Of a stretch of DNA of 64,000 nt, positions 22,025 through 32,445 are shown piece by piece. The stretch is from Shinisaurus crocodilurus (Eukaryota > Chordata > Lepidosauria > Squamata > Shinisauridae). The notes under the pieces are model-generated. The model was given only the letters and a program-made list of their open reading frames with translations. It was not told the origin of the DNA and ran no database searches. Made by a program: the position numbers and the translations under genes. Each line of letters opens with the position of its first letter. Positions within the stretch are counted from its first letter, which is position 1. Location: assembly GCA_021292165.1 (NCBI GenBank), contig CM037878.1, positions 285,953,744 to 286,017,743 of the forward strand, written 5' to 3'.

Positions 22025-22860
22025 AGTTACTGGCAGTGAGAGCTTTCAGCTAAAAGATGCTGGTATTTTGGACCTACCCATCTTACCTGTGGCCCTGCCC
22101 ACCACTGGAATGCAGCCCACGAGAGCTTTTCTGAAACAGAATTTGGCCGTTTCAGACTGAAAGAGGTTCTGCACGCCTAGTCTACATTATGGACTAACCA
22201 TTCCTCCTCCTTGCAGTTGAAAACTGGGTCTTAGGGGAGCACACGAACTTCCTGCATTTAAAGAACCTTTTCCACGTCATCAATTGGAGGAAATATCCCT
22301 GGACATTTGGAAAACAGCAGCAGATTTGGAGAGGGCTGGGACATGTTCCAAGAAGCTCACACAAGTTCACACGGAACGTCTGCCGAGCATCTGGGTGTTC
22401 CACACGAACAAAGTTGCACCCTGGGAAGATATTCAACGCTCCATCGCAGCTGTACAGTGTTGGTACCGGGCTGGACGAGCTGTCTTTCATAGAGTTTGTG
22501 CTGGTTCTGGGAGTGGACAAGAAGCCGGCGGAGGGATTTCAAGGAGAAATGTCGTACGGTTAGAGCAGGATTGGGATGCGTACGAAATCCACTCCGTCGG
22601 ATATGTTTTGTGGATTTCTCCAATCCGCACCACTCGGAAACAGGCCAGACGCAATTTGCACCTGGAAAGCCGTACATTTCCAGACTTGAGATGCATTCTG
22701 CGGACCAGGAAAAACACATCCAAAAAACCCGCGTACATTTGAAAAGTGTGCGTGTTTTAAAAAAATGCATAAAAACAAGCTTTAGTCAATGGGTGGTTGC
22801 ATACCAAAGAATGCACACAAAAATGTGATCATTTTTTTAAAGTACGCTTAAAAAATCCAT
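22025..22860. other. Unclassified; open frames on both strands, no family motif
   Basis: Frames of 137-152 codons run on opposite strands over 22284-22770 and overlap each other heavily, which is typical of a repeat rather than a gene. No motif recognised. It could be an unclassified transposon fragment. Confidence 0.35.
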
Positions 22861-23362
22861 ATGGATTCATCTGCATGGAACCGGCATGGATCCACTGCAT
22901 CAGACATGATCCATGCCAATGGATGATCCAACATCAGCATGGATCATCATCCATGCTGGTCCATCATCCATGCCGGTCCACCATCCGTCCACCATCCATC
23001 CACCATCTGCATGGATCATCATCCATGCCGGTCCATCATCCCAGTCCACCATCCATGCCAGTCCACCATCTATCCATCATGATCATGGACCATCATGATC
23101 ATGGACCATCATCCATGCTGGTCCACCATCCATCCACCATCTGCATGGATCATCATGATCATCATCTGCATGGATCATCATCCATGCCGGTCCATCATCC
23201 CAGTCCACCACCCATCCATCATGATCATGGACCATCTTCCATGCCGGTCCATCATCCATCCATCATCTGCATGGATCATCTGCATCAGGGAACCAGCATG
23301 GATCGTTCATCTGCATGGTATCCATCAAGGCGGTATCCATTCATTTGCATGGAACCAGCATG
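22861..23362 (+). repeat. CATCCATG-type degenerate minisatellite
   Basis: About 500 bp built from CCATCCATG, GGATCATCATCCATGC, GGTCCACCATC and CTGCATGG blocks in irregular order. It contains several self-complementary pieces such as CATGATCATG. The His/Pro/Ser-rich open frames here are a by-product. Confidence 0.9.
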
Positions 23363-23534
23363 GAACAGAATTGAAGGAGGAAAAAGAAGGAAGTCCATGG
23401 AAACAAGACTTAACAGATTCGCCCATCACTAGAGCAGGAGAAAGTCCAAGACAGAGGAGCTCCTGGTGAAGATAAGCTCAAGACTGCCCATGGCACTACC
23501 ACCACCTACCACAGCACAGGCCAGCCTTGCCCAA

Positions 23535-23632
23535 GTGGCCATGCTGGCTTAGCGACGATGGGAGTTATAGTCCAAGTGGCCAGGCTGGCTGGGGATTATG
23601 GGGGTTGTAGTCTAACTCATCTGGGAGGCCCA
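23535..23632. mobile_element. Family D palindrome, decayed
   Basis: GATGGGAGTTATAGTCCAAG and GATTATGGGGGTTGTAGTC are both in the same orientation, so this looks like two right arms joined. Confidence 0.5.
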
Positions 23633-23692
23633 CCAAATTGAGGGGGGGGGAAGGCTGGCCAATGCTTTCAAGTTCATCTCCAGTCACCATAA

Positions 23693-23710
23693 CAACAACA
23701 ACAACAACAA
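23693..23710 (+). repeat. (CAA)n microsatellite
   Basis: Six AAC/CAA triplets lie 34 bp downstream (minus sense) of the CAPN5 donor. Confidence 0.9.
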
Positions 23711-23743
23711 AGCATCACCACAATTCACAATCCATCCACTCAC

Positions 23744-23920
23744 CTTCGGCCGCTTCCACTGCACGCCCTGAATCCGTGACTTGTAGAAGAGGGAATCGTC
23801 ATTGGCAGGGAACAGCGGGTCCTCGAAGAGCACTTTTTTCCGCTGGCACTCCTTCTTCAAGGCAGAGTAGTTCTGGTTTTCATATGGCTTCACGGACGAG
23901 AACATCCTGCCTGGCAGCAA
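23744..23920 (-). CDS. CAPN5: Calpain-5 (CAPN5) first coding exon; CDS 23905 down to 23744
   Basis: Calpain-5 is a classical-domain intracellular cysteine protease without a penta-EF-hand domain. This exon encodes only its N-terminus, ahead of the protease core. Seen: on the minus strand an ATG (A at 23905, with A at -3) opens a 54-codon frame beginning [20 protein letters not shown] and ending in WKRPK. The block [10 protein letters not shown] followed by DDSLFYK is the hallmark of calpain N-termini. Known: as I recall it, human CAPN5 has a near-identical 55-residue segment ending in WKRPK; CAPN6 is clearly more distant. A pyrimidine tract ending CTTCTAG precedes the exon (AG at 23922-23921), and AAG|GTGAGTG follows it (GT at 23743-23742). 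The exon ends in phase 0. The first 15 exonic bases are 5'UTR. The next exon, which should carry the catalytic Cys region, is not visible at lower coordinates, so the gene runs off the window. No frameshift or stop is seen, so it looks functional. Confidence 0.93.
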
Positions 23921-23995
23921 CTAGAAGGACAGAAGGAAGAGGGGCGCCGCCCTTCAGTTAAAGAGTCAGATCAGAAGCTCGGCACAAGATCCGAG

Positions 23996-24058
23996 CGGTC
24001 ACAGCTCAGCGGCAGAGCACCCGCTTAGCACACGCGCGCGGTCTGGCCCCCCGGGTCC
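23996..24058 (+). mobile_element. tRNA-headed SINE fragment
   Basis: CACAGCTCAGCGGCAGAGCACCCGCTTAGC resembles an A-box region of a tRNA-derived SINE and stops at the family A arm. Confidence 0.5.
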
Positions 24059-24065
24059 GTTAGAG

Positions 24066-24117
24066 CAGTGTTCTCCAACCTTGGGTCCCCAGAGGTTTTT
24101 GCCCTACAACTCCCAGT
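24066..24117. mobile_element. Family A single arm
   Basis: CAGTGTTCTCCAACCTTGGG to CTACAACTCCCAG, then directly TGTTGTCGTTGGG of the composite body. Confidence 0.9.
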
Positions 24118-24529
24118 GTTGTCGTTGGGTTGAGCATCCTGTTCTGAAGGCTCTTTTCTTCTCGGGGCTTAGCAGACACGTATAGAATTTGTCAAAGATG
24201 CCTTAAACCACAGAAGGCGAATAATATGACCCCCAAGTGAGATCACCCACCAAGTGAGGGGTGGAGGAATGGGGCATGATTAAGCTCAAGTAACACGCTT
24301 TTCATGTCATCGTTCCCAGTTCTTAAGTACATGCTGAAATGGACACGCTGGGGCCCATCCAGGTTGCTGCTGTGCTGGTTGCTGTAGCATCCTTTCACAC
24401 TGTTTTCTCTCTCTTTTTAAAAATAGTCCGGGAGCAGCCGGCTGGGCATGTAGATGGTTACAGATGCTCATCTTTTTAATTTTTTAAAATATTTAAAACT
24501 ATGTATTTATTTATTTACTTAGTTTAGAG

Positions 24530-24664
24530 CAGTGTTCTCCAACCTTGGGTCCCCAGAGGTTTTTGGCCTACAACTCCCAGCATGCCCCAGCCAGCGGAGC
24601 TGGCTGGGGCATGCTGGGAGTTGTAGGCCAAAAACCTCTGGGGACCCAAGGTTGGAGAACATTG
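24530..24664. mobile_element. Family A palindromic hAT MITE
   Basis: 135 bp, loop GGA. Both arms carry the same private change (CAGAGGTTTTT and AAAAACCTCTG). Flanks GTTTAGAG and GTCCAGAG. Confidence 0.95.
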
Positions 24665-25209
24665 GTCCAGAGGCATTCGGGAGCTGCTGCCACTCAGCAT
24701 ACGGCCCCCAAGTGGCGCAGCTAGGTAATTTTAGTCCCCCAGACTTCGTGGTCTTATGGGAGCCTTGTTCAGACAACCACGTGCACGACTGCGCCGTGTC
24801 ATGCTTTACAGCGGCTTCCACAAAGCTTCCGGCCTCGCTCTCACTGAGGTGGCAGGCCCGTGTCTGGAACGTACCGATCAAGGCTCTGGCTGGAGGCGGA
24901 TGGGATATGGGATGCTCTTGCTAAACATGGATGGGATGGGATGCTCTTGCTAGACAGGTCAGGGAGAAGGCTAGGCCTCAACCCTTCCCCCCTGACATGC
25001 TAGCTTTCTATGTGTGGGGACTGCCATCCATCTGGAAGGGCTGCAGAATCCTGGACTGAACAGTGGGCTGGACTGGATTACCTCCCGCCCGGCTCTAAAA
25101 AAAATCCAATGATTCTCTGTTATGTTGTTTTTTTCAGGAAGAGCATTCCAGCATGTGATCCGCTCACTGCAGTCTGAATGGCACAGCCCAGGCACGGGTT
25201 TTTATCATG

Positions 25210-25693
25210 TTGGTCGACGCTGGCTCAAGGTTTGCAAGGGCCCTTGGGCAAGGCACCCTCGATGGGCCCTCTGCCTTCTCACTTGCATTGTCACCAGCTG
25301 CTCTTCCTCTTTCTCCTCCTCCTCTTTCCCATCACTGCTCCCACTCGCTTGCTTGACAGGCAGAGGGCCAGGGAGCAAGCAGGCCGCGGCACTTCCTGCT
25401 CCTCCTCCTCACCAGCGCCGTTGTCTGGGCCAGAGCGAGAGGCAGGTGAACGAGCAGGTGGCAACGGGGAAGAGGAGGAGGAACTCCGGGGGACTCTTTT
25501 GTCAGTGGGCTGCCCCACCATGCCTACCCTCTGGACCAGTGTCCTCCAACCTTGGGTCCCCCGATGTTTTTGGCCTACAACTCCCAGCATGCCCCAGCCA
25601 GCGGAGCTGGCTGGGGCATGCTGGGAGTTGTAGCCAAAAACATCGGGGGACCCAAGGTTGGAGGACACTGCTCTGGACAATCAAGGCCTGACG
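25210..25693 (-). mobile_element. Family F hAT-like repeat, split by family A
   Basis: The reverse copy contains GCAAGGGCCCTTGGGCAAGG, then CACCAGCTGCTCTTCCTC, CCAGAGCGAGAGGCAGGTGA and GGGCTGCCCCACCATGCCTACC. It matches 37919 and 56909. The family A palindrome sits near its 5' end. Confidence 0.75.
25537..25670. mobile_element. Family A palindromic hAT MITE
   Basis: 134 bp, loop GGA. Perfect duplications CTCTGGAC (25529-25536, 25671-25678). Private changes GTCCTCC/GGAGGAC and CCCCCGATG/CATCGGGGG are mirrored in both arms. One base is missing in the right arm (TAGCC). Confidence 0.97.
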
Positions 25694-25699
25694 ATACAA

Positions 25700-26590
25700 A
25701 GAGACGGGAAAAGCGGCCCAGATTTAGATATTCTGCCCTGCACAGAAGACATCAGGATTGAGTTGTGGTTCTTGAACATGCCGGTCTTTGTCGTCTTCTT
25801 TTCTAATTAAAAAGGATCCCTGGATGCGAGCCAAGGACTTCCTGATTAATTGCTTTCTCTCAATAGCAGCTGGCAGTACAGCCGGAGACATGACTTTATC
25901 CAGCCCAGAGGAAATCAATTCCACACCATCACAGGGAATGGGGGTGGGAGAAATATCGGGAGCCCCGGTGCTTTCTCCACCCGTCCAAGGCAGTTCAGAC
26001 TTCGCCTGGCCTCACTGTTGCTTCTCTTCTACGCTTACACACACAGTCATTCCCTCCAGTCCAAATTGGGGGTGCAGGGACGGGACGGTATTCTACAGAG
26101 CAGGGCCACACTGCAATCTGCTGTATCGTTTTGGTGCAAGTTTACCGGAGTGGGCTTCCTCAAAAGGATCCAGGCAAATGTAGTTTGGTGAAGGGCCGGA
26201 GGCGGAGATCACCAGCCCCTCTCACAGAACTACAGTTCCTGGAATCTGCTGCAGGGAATGGATGCAAAGAGGGTTGCCGCCATACCGTTTGGAGGTCTGA
26301 CTCTGAGACGGGAAGGCCAGAGACTGGAAGCTAAAGGGAGGTGTTTGGCAGAGCGCAGGAGGGAGCCTGGTGGGGGCAGAAGATCCCCCCCCCCCAACGG
26401 CCAGGTGCCAACTAGCTGTGTCTGGTGCCTGAGAGGTGGACACCTGTTCAACAAGGGTGGTGGTGGTGGTGTACTTACATGTATTTTCTGCATGCGTGCA
26501 GCTGTGCACACGCACTCCTCTCTAGGCATGCACAGCTGCAAACAGGGCAGTGTGCGGCCTGCATTAAGGAACTGGAATTCTGTATCAAGA
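25700..26590. other. Unclassified stretch
   Basis: Short poly-C (26388-26396) and GGTGGT runs (26457-26471). No gene or repeat recognised. Confidence 0.4.
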
Positions 26591-26601
26591 AAACCCTAAA
26601 C

Positions 26602-26751
26602 CAGTGTTCTCCAACCTTGGGTCCCCAGATGTTTTTGGCCTACAACTCCCAGCATGCCCCAGCCAGCTACGTTTATATAAGCTACGCTGGCTGGGGCATG
26701 CTGGGAGTTGTAGGCCAGAAACATCTGGGGACCCAAGGTTGGAGAACACTG
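26602..26751. mobile_element. Family A palindromic hAT MITE with enlarged loop
   Basis: 150 bp. Perfect duplications CCCTAAAC (26594-26601, 26752-26759). The centre is expanded to CTACGTTTATATAAGCTACG instead of a 3-nt loop. Confidence 0.97.
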
Positions 26752-27084
26752 CCCTAAACCTTTCACCCTTAAAGGTGTCCTAAAAATAATTTTAAATAAA
26801 CAGTAAATATAATTGTGGAGAAACCCTGAGCACACACAGTAAAAAAAATAAGCCAATGTGCTTCTTCCCCCCACCCCCTTCCCACCAGGTTGTAAGCTCC
26901 GTGGGGCAGAGACTTACCCTCTTATACTTCGTAATGCACCACACCAGAATGACCGCACTATATTTTGCTTATTCTGAGTACCGTAAGTTATCGTGCTGCT
27001 GCAAATCGCATGGGGTTGGGCGGGATGTTACCCACACAGGGCCCTGAAGTTCTGCCTCCCAGCTCCACCAGGTATCGCCTTAAG

Positions 27085-27213
27085 GGAGGGTGGGCAACTT
27101 GTGGCCTACAACTCCCATCAGCCCTAGCCAGCTTAGGCAATGGTCGGTGAAGGATCATGGGAGATGCAGGCCAAAACATCTGGAGGGCCACAAGTTGCCC
27201 AACCCCTGCCTAG
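27085..27213. mobile_element. Family D palindrome
   Basis: GGGCAACTTGTGGCCTACAA, CTCCCATCAGCCC, then CAATGGTCGG and a complementary arm ending GGCCACAAGTTGCCC. Confidence 0.8.
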
Positions 27214-27296
27214 GCCCTTCCTCCCAACTTCTTGAAGTTTTACACTCAGTCATTTGGGGTTAAACCAGGGGTCGTGGAACCTCCAGTGTGCATTAG

Positions 27297-27575
27297 GCAG
27301 GCTGTGAGTGTCGTTGCACAAATCAAGGGGTACATACTGCAGGCATGAGAGCCATTGCACACACAATCGAGGTGTACTTTTTTTGGCAGGTACGAGAGCC
27401 ACTGCAAGGAATCAAGGGGTACATATTACGGGCATGAAAGCCGTTGCACAGAACGAAGGGTACTTTTGGCAGGCACGAGAGCCGTTGCACATAGTCGAGG
27501 TGTACATTTGGCAGGCATGAGGGCCGGTTCACACAATCGAGGGGTACCTTTGGCAGGCATGAAAGCCACAGCACT
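27297..27575 (+). repeat. 42-bp tandem minisatellite, about 7 units
   Basis: The unit is roughly GGCAGGCATGAGAGCCGTTG, CACA, then ATCGAGGGGTACATTT. GAGAGCC-type anchors at about 27351, 27398, 27440, 27481, 27523 and 27565 give spacings of 47, 42, 41, 42 and 42. Because 42 is divisible by 3, the frame RGVHLAGMRA repeats in translation. Confidence 0.92.
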
Positions 27576-27579
27576 GGGG

Positions 27580-28405
27580 CTAAACAAATGTCAGATATGT
27601 AGCATCCACAAAATGAGGCATTAAGTGTTGTGTAAACATACACGGCTCCTTAAAAACCATCCAGACTGCCGCACGGATTGGCACAGCGCCAATATAGTCG
27701 CCATGCCACTTGCAAGTCTCTGGTGCAAAGATAAAAATCCTCCATCTTGAAGCACCCATTACAGCCCAAAGGGGTTGGGTGGGCAGGATACAGGGCTGAG
27801 AAGCACTGGCCTAAGAGGAAAAAAGCAGGAGGTGGTACACAAAGAGGTTTGGGGCCAGCCTTTGAGCAAGAAAGCCGAAGGGGCTTTGTTAGTTGTGGGG
27901 TGACAATGTGGATGAAATCTGAAATTCAAGTATCGATCAGAACCAAACCAGCCAACTGAATATCCAGTCTAAGAATTAGATCCCCTCTATCAAGAACTGA
28001 GTATATGGAGTGCTAAAAGCTATTCACTTTCTATCCATTTCCATAGAAATAAGCTGCAGTTTTCATTAGTCTTCCATTTCCAAACCTGAAAAGGGCTTAT
28101 TGTATGACTCTCCACTTCACAAAGAGATAAATAAATGAATTGCACATTTGAAAGAAGGCAGGAGGGAGCAGAAACCATGCAGCTAATCCAAGAGTTCACA
28201 GCATAGAAAGAGAAAGGGGGAAGCACTCCCCACAGCAGAAACAGTTGTGCTTGGAAAACCCTTTGGAAGCTTTCTTATTTATTTATTTAAGTAGTACTTT
28301 GCACAGGGCTTAAGTGAATACAACTGGAAAAATAAAAAATCCTGGCCAGATTCGTTTCCCTGTCTATTAGCTAATTTGACCCCACTGTTTATATTTTTTC
28401 CCTCT
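27580..28405. other. Unclassified AT-richer stretch
   Basis: No exon or family recognised. Confidence 0.4.
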
Positions 28406-28409
28406 ATAC

Positions 28410-28476
28410 CAGTGTTCTCCAACCTTGGGTCCCCAGATGTTTTTGGCCTACAACTCCCAGCATGCCCCAGCCAGCA
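28410..28476. mobile_element. Family A left arm only
   Basis: CAGTGTTCTCC to GCCCCAGCCAGCA, then it joins CR1 sequence. The right arm is absent. Confidence 0.92.
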
Positions 28477-29535
28477 TTAAGTCTCCTGATCATTTGAAAA
28501 CGGCACTGCCAAGCAGAAAACCGTGTTAGAAAGAACTCCGAAGTTGCAAATTATATACATGTAATAAAATGTATAATCCGCAACCATAACGGTTAGCCTG
28601 TTAAATTGGTTGAAAGCATTATTAAAGATAAAATCAGTAAGCATATAGAAGGACAAGCCCTGCTGAGAAAGAATCAACATGGCTTCCACAAAGCTAAGTC
28701 CTGTCTCACTAACCTTTTGAGAGTGTCAAAAAAAACATGTGGACAGGGGTGATCCAGTAGACATTGTTTATTTGGACTTCCAAAAGGCTTGACAAAGTCC
28801 CTCACCAAAGACTCCTGAGTCAACTTAGCAGTCACGGAATAAGAGGAGAGGCCCTCTTATGGCTCAGTAACTGGTTAAAGAAATGAGTGAGTAGGAATAA
28901 ATGGTAAATTCTCCCAATGGAGGGATGTACCGTAAACAGGGGGGTTCCACGAAGAACTTATTGGGACCGATGCTTTTCAACTTGTTCATAAATGGTCTGG
29001 AATTAGAGGTGAACTGTGAGGTGGCCAAGTTTGTTGTTGACACCAAATTATTTAGGGTGGTTAAAACAAAGAGGGATTGCAATGAGTTCCAAAAGGATCT
29101 CTCTCTCCACACGGGAAGAACAATCAGTAAAATAGAAAATGCAGTTCCATGTAAGCAAGTGTAAAGTGATGCACGTTGAGGCAAAAAAACCCCCACCCAA
29201 CTTCATGTATACGTTGCTGGGATCTGAGCTGCCAGTGACTGACCAAGAAAGAGATCTTGGGGTTGTGGTGGACAGCTCGATGACAACGTCAATTCAGTGT
29301 GTGGCAAATTCCATGTTAGGCATAATTAGGAGAGGAATTGAAAATAAAACTGCCAAGATCATACTCCCCTTGTACAAATCGATGGTGCAACCCACACTTT
29401 GAATACTGTGTACAGTTCTGGTCACTGCACTTAAAAAAGGATATTGTCGAGTTGGAAAAAAATGCAGAAAAGGGCAACTAAAAGGATCAAGGGGCTGGAG
29501 CAACTCCCCTGTAAGGAAAGGTTACAATGCTGGCA
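28477..29535 (+). mobile_element. CR1-like LINE (second subfamily), coding part, degraded
   Basis: Translating in shifting frames gives reverse-transcriptase pieces: KAKSCLTNLL (28690), VYLDFQK.FDKVPHQ (motif A, 28765-28810), GPMLFNLFINGLE (motif B end, 28967), VAKFVVDTKLF (motif C with the usual FADD replaced by FVVD, 29020), SKCKVMHVEAKK (29145) and TDQERDLGVVVDSSM (29239). Multiple stops and frameshifts make it a dead copy. It ends near 29535 after KGLEQLPCKERLQ. Confidence 0.9.
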
Positions 29536-29539
29536 CTCC

Positions 29540-29900
29540 ATTCTAGGGTTACCAACTTCCCATCTTCAAAATATTGAGTCATGGGGTGGAGCTGGTTCAG
29601 GGCGCATTGGCGTGGCCAACAAAAAAATCCTACTAATCGTAGCATTTCTAGTTTTCTTAGTGGAAAACTGGCATTTGAGTGTGAAGTACACCGCCACTCC
29701 ACATCCGTCCTATGTGTCTCTTTCAGCACCTTGCACTATGTTTGCGCTAAATCCTTGATGCGCATGCCCCGTTTCTGCTCACCCCGCCCAATGGCTAACA
29801 GCCCAAGAGACGCTACTTCTGAGCACAAAAGGCCCCATCCAGCAACGGCTATTAGCCACAATAGCAAGACGGAACCACCATGGCCAGAAGCAGTAGTACT
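29540..29900. other. Unclassified stretch
   Basis: No family recognised. A TTATTATTA run (29904-29922) starts the next element. Confidence 0.4.
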
Positions 29901-29904
29901 CCCC

Positions 29905-30115
29905 ATTATTATTATTATTATTAACATTTATTTATTGATCTTAGCCCACCCCATATTCCCGCCTGAACAGCCAAGTTTTTAGTGAGCGGCGGAAGCTCAG
30001 CAGAGAGGGGGCATGGCAGAGGTCACTCGGGAGAGAGTTCCACAGTACGGGGGCCGCCACAGAAAAGGCCCTCTTCCTAGTCCCCACCAGTCTAGCTGCT
30101 CTTAGCCAACTCAGA
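29905..30115 (-). mobile_element. L2-like LINE 3' end
   Basis: In element sense it encodes AARLVGTRKRAFSVAAPVLW, then NSLPSDLCHAPSLLSFRRSLKTWLF. It ends with an AATAAATAAATG tail. Confidence 0.88.
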
Positions 30116-30119
30116 TGGC

Positions 30120-30735
30120 GAGTGCAAACAGGGTAAGAATCCAAAGAAGCGCCAGCTGAAGAATAAGAGGGAGGTGTGTCGGCATACTTTGGGGGGACCT
30201 CAAGGCTTGCAGAAGTACATAAAACATATTTTAAAAATGAAAGCTAAGGGGGCAAACCCGCCCGTCCCCTCCAATGAAGACCGTGCACAGAAGGTTGAGT
30301 GTTAATTGGAGAAGAACAATAGAAAACCAGGGGGGAGGGCAGAGAATGGGGCATGCTGCTTGAGTTCCTTAAAACTTATAGTATCTTTCAGGAGGGCACG
30401 GCCGGCAGAGTACAATGTGACACGTGGCTGGCGCACTCCCGTTAGGAGGCTTTCACTTCCAAACAGTTGCTGGGAGACAAATAGGACATGGCTGTTGCCT
30501 TCATGCTCCGCTTAGGAACTTTCTAAGAGCACTTTTGGTGACGGAACGCAGGAACTTTGGCCTGATCGAGGCGGCCACACAAGCGGAAACGCATCACGCC
30601 CCAAGTTATGCGCGCAGAGCTAAGGCCACGCTGGCACAAAGATCCTCGGCTTGCTTCCCCGCTGGAACCGCCTTCCTTCGTTCGCTCACTTTTTACGGGA
30701 TGCCGACACAACCACTGCAAAGTCACTGCATTCTA
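30120..30735. other. Unclassified stretch
   Basis: No family or exon recognised. Confidence 0.4.
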
Positions 30736-30738
30736 GCA

Positions 30739-30823
30739 TAACCTTCCCCAGCTATGCTGGCTGGGGGATGCTGGGAGTTGGGAGTCCAACACATCTGGAA
30801 GGCACCAGGTCGTGGGAAACTGC
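30739..30823. mobile_element. Family D half palindrome
   Basis: CCCCAGCTATGCTGGCTGGGG and a right arm with AGTCCAACACATCTGGAAGG. Confidence 0.65.
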
Positions 30824-30824
30824 A

Positions 30825-31425
30825 CTTGCACCTTCTGTACTATCTTCCTTTCCCTCCCACCAACTTGATTTGTGGCTATTTTGTGTGTGTGTTGTTATAT
30901 AGAACACAATTGCGATAAGAGCATATCCATCCCAGATAGGCGGAAGTGCTTGCCCGGCATTTAAGTGGAACTGTTCCTGTAAAAACTGAAAGCTCCGTTT
31001 TCAGTTTCAGAATCAAGTCAACCCATTTTATTGCTTCTGTGGTCAGCTGACTGGAGGATTAGGATCATTCGTTTTTTCCATCTTCTCTTTCCTTTCCATG
31101 ACAGAAAAAAAGAACCCACCCAGCCCCGCCCCAAAATGGAAACAAACAAGTAATACCTCCCTCTTCCCACGGGGACAAATGCTTTTTAAATAAGGAGGCA
31201 ATTCAGAACTAATCCTCACCCCACCCCACCCCACCCAGGAAACAAAAATGGGCCGAATCTGCAAACAAGAAGCTTTCAATTAACTTTGCAAGGGATCTTT
31301 GCTACTGAAAGTTACCCGGGTGTAGATACAGAAAGATCTTAGCCATGGGGGAAAGGGCATGGCTAGTGCTAACATAGATGCAGGTGAGGGTCTTCGCCAT
31401 GTCCCAACAGTGAAGGAGGCACACA
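30825..31425. other. Unclassified stretch
   Basis: C-rich CCCCACC repeats at 31219-31238. No gene recognised. Confidence 0.4.
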
Positions 31426-31429
31426 ACCA

Positions 31430-31640
31430 GTTAAGATGTACGGAGGAGCCTTTTCTGTGGCTGCACCCAGATTGTGGAACTCTGTATCTCAGAGATCTGT
31501 TTTTTTTGTTTTGTTCAACTTCAGCTGGTTCAAAGAGCTGCTGCCAGAGGTCCAACCCTAACTGTACCACTGGGTTTTGTACCTGCTGCACATCACCCGG
31601 AGCAATGCGTTGCACATTGGAAGGACTGGGTATACATTTT
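31430..31640 (+). mobile_element. L2-like LINE fragment
   Basis: In one frame GAGGAGCCTTTTCTGTGGCTG..CAGATTGTGGAACTCTGT encodes AFSVAAPRLWNSV, the L2 C-terminal block. Confidence 0.6.
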
Positions 31641-31644
31641 CTTA

Positions 31645-32125
31645 AATGGGGGGGTGGGGGGAGAGTTACGTGCCATTTCCAGCTAACTGCAGGAAAGCAA
31701 CGGCGGAGCCAGCGCTGACGGGCTCTAGTGAGGAAGCAACATTTTCATGGATCTCAAAGTATGGGCAGAGCGGTGAACTGCAATGCAAACTGGACTGCAA
31801 TGCAAAGAACACTGTGTTTGCAGAGGTTACTGTCAAACAAAGCAAGATGAGACGTTGTTACGATGAGAGAGAAAGAGAGGCAGGCACGGAATCGCCACAA
31901 TCATTACAATTATCGAATCTGCAAGGGTTTCTCTACCCCTGCCCACCCCAACTTAGGTTGCACTTACCTAACAGCTTTTTTTGTTAAAGACCATGAACAA
32001 CAAGTTTTAAGAATTTGAAATAAAGCATGTTACGGGTAAATGTGAAATCAGGCATCAAGGGAGGCTCGGAACTAAGACTTTAGTTACGATATTTGTATGC
32101 TGGTACCACCACCCCCATAACAAAC
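31645..32125. other. Unclassified stretch
   Basis: Nothing recognised on either strand. Confidence 0.4.
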
Positions 32126-32129
32126 TTCT

Positions 32130-32445
32130 CTGGGCTGCTTGCAAAAAAGCAAACGTAAAAACAATTCAAATATAAAACATAACAGATAACAAAAGAAAAC
32201 TCACAGCAGCCAAACATTAAAGCACAGAGATGGTATAAGTGAGAGGCCCAGACTACATGAGTCAGTTCAAAAGGCCGGGGTGAACAGAAAGGTCTTCATT
32301 TGGCACCAGAAAGGCCACAGGGATGGCACCAGGCGAACCTCTTTGGGAAGGCTCTTCCAAAACTGAGGTGCCACCAGCAAAAAGGCCCTTGCAATTATGA
32401 CAGATGCTACCATCGCACTCCAAAAGATGCATTTGCCCAGTTCTC
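32130..32445 (-). mobile_element. L2-like LINE 3' fragment
   Basis: Contains TTTGGCACCAGAAAGGCCAC, then GGCGAACCTCTTTGGGAAGG and AAAACTGAGGTGCCACCAGC, phrases of the L2-like 3' coding region. Confidence 0.6.

Larger units (their letters stand above)
24066..24664 (-). mobile_element. Composite element U, copy 1 (half arm + unique body + full palindrome)
   Basis: Read on the minus strand: a full family A palindrome (24664-24530), then CTCTAAACTAAGTAAATAAA, about 410 bp of body, then a single family A arm ending at 24066. The copy at 32751-33346 has the same order and the same junctions, in opposite orientation. Bodies are very similar over the whole length by eye. Confidence 0.85.

Noticed and set aside
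22194..22770. Host gene on either strand (137-152 codon frames)
   Set aside because: Overlapping frames on opposite strands, no splice context and no recognised motif.
22861..23432. 211-codon His/Pro/Ser-rich frame
   Set aside because: It is the CATCCATG minisatellite read in one frame; other frames are open too.
1..23743. Further CAPN5 exons, including the one with the catalytic Cys region
   Set aside because: No frame below 23.7 kb shows calpain protease motifs; intron 2 probably continues beyond the window.
24519..25680. Long open frames with the peptide NLGSPDVFGLQLPACPSQ or LGPQMFLAYNSQHAPAS, repeated across the window
   Set aside because: They are translations of the family A palindrome, which happens to be open in several frames on both strands; they are not protein families.
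27297..27575. CRISPR-like array
   Set aside because: Units are contiguous and diverged with no unique spacers, and the genome is vertebrate.
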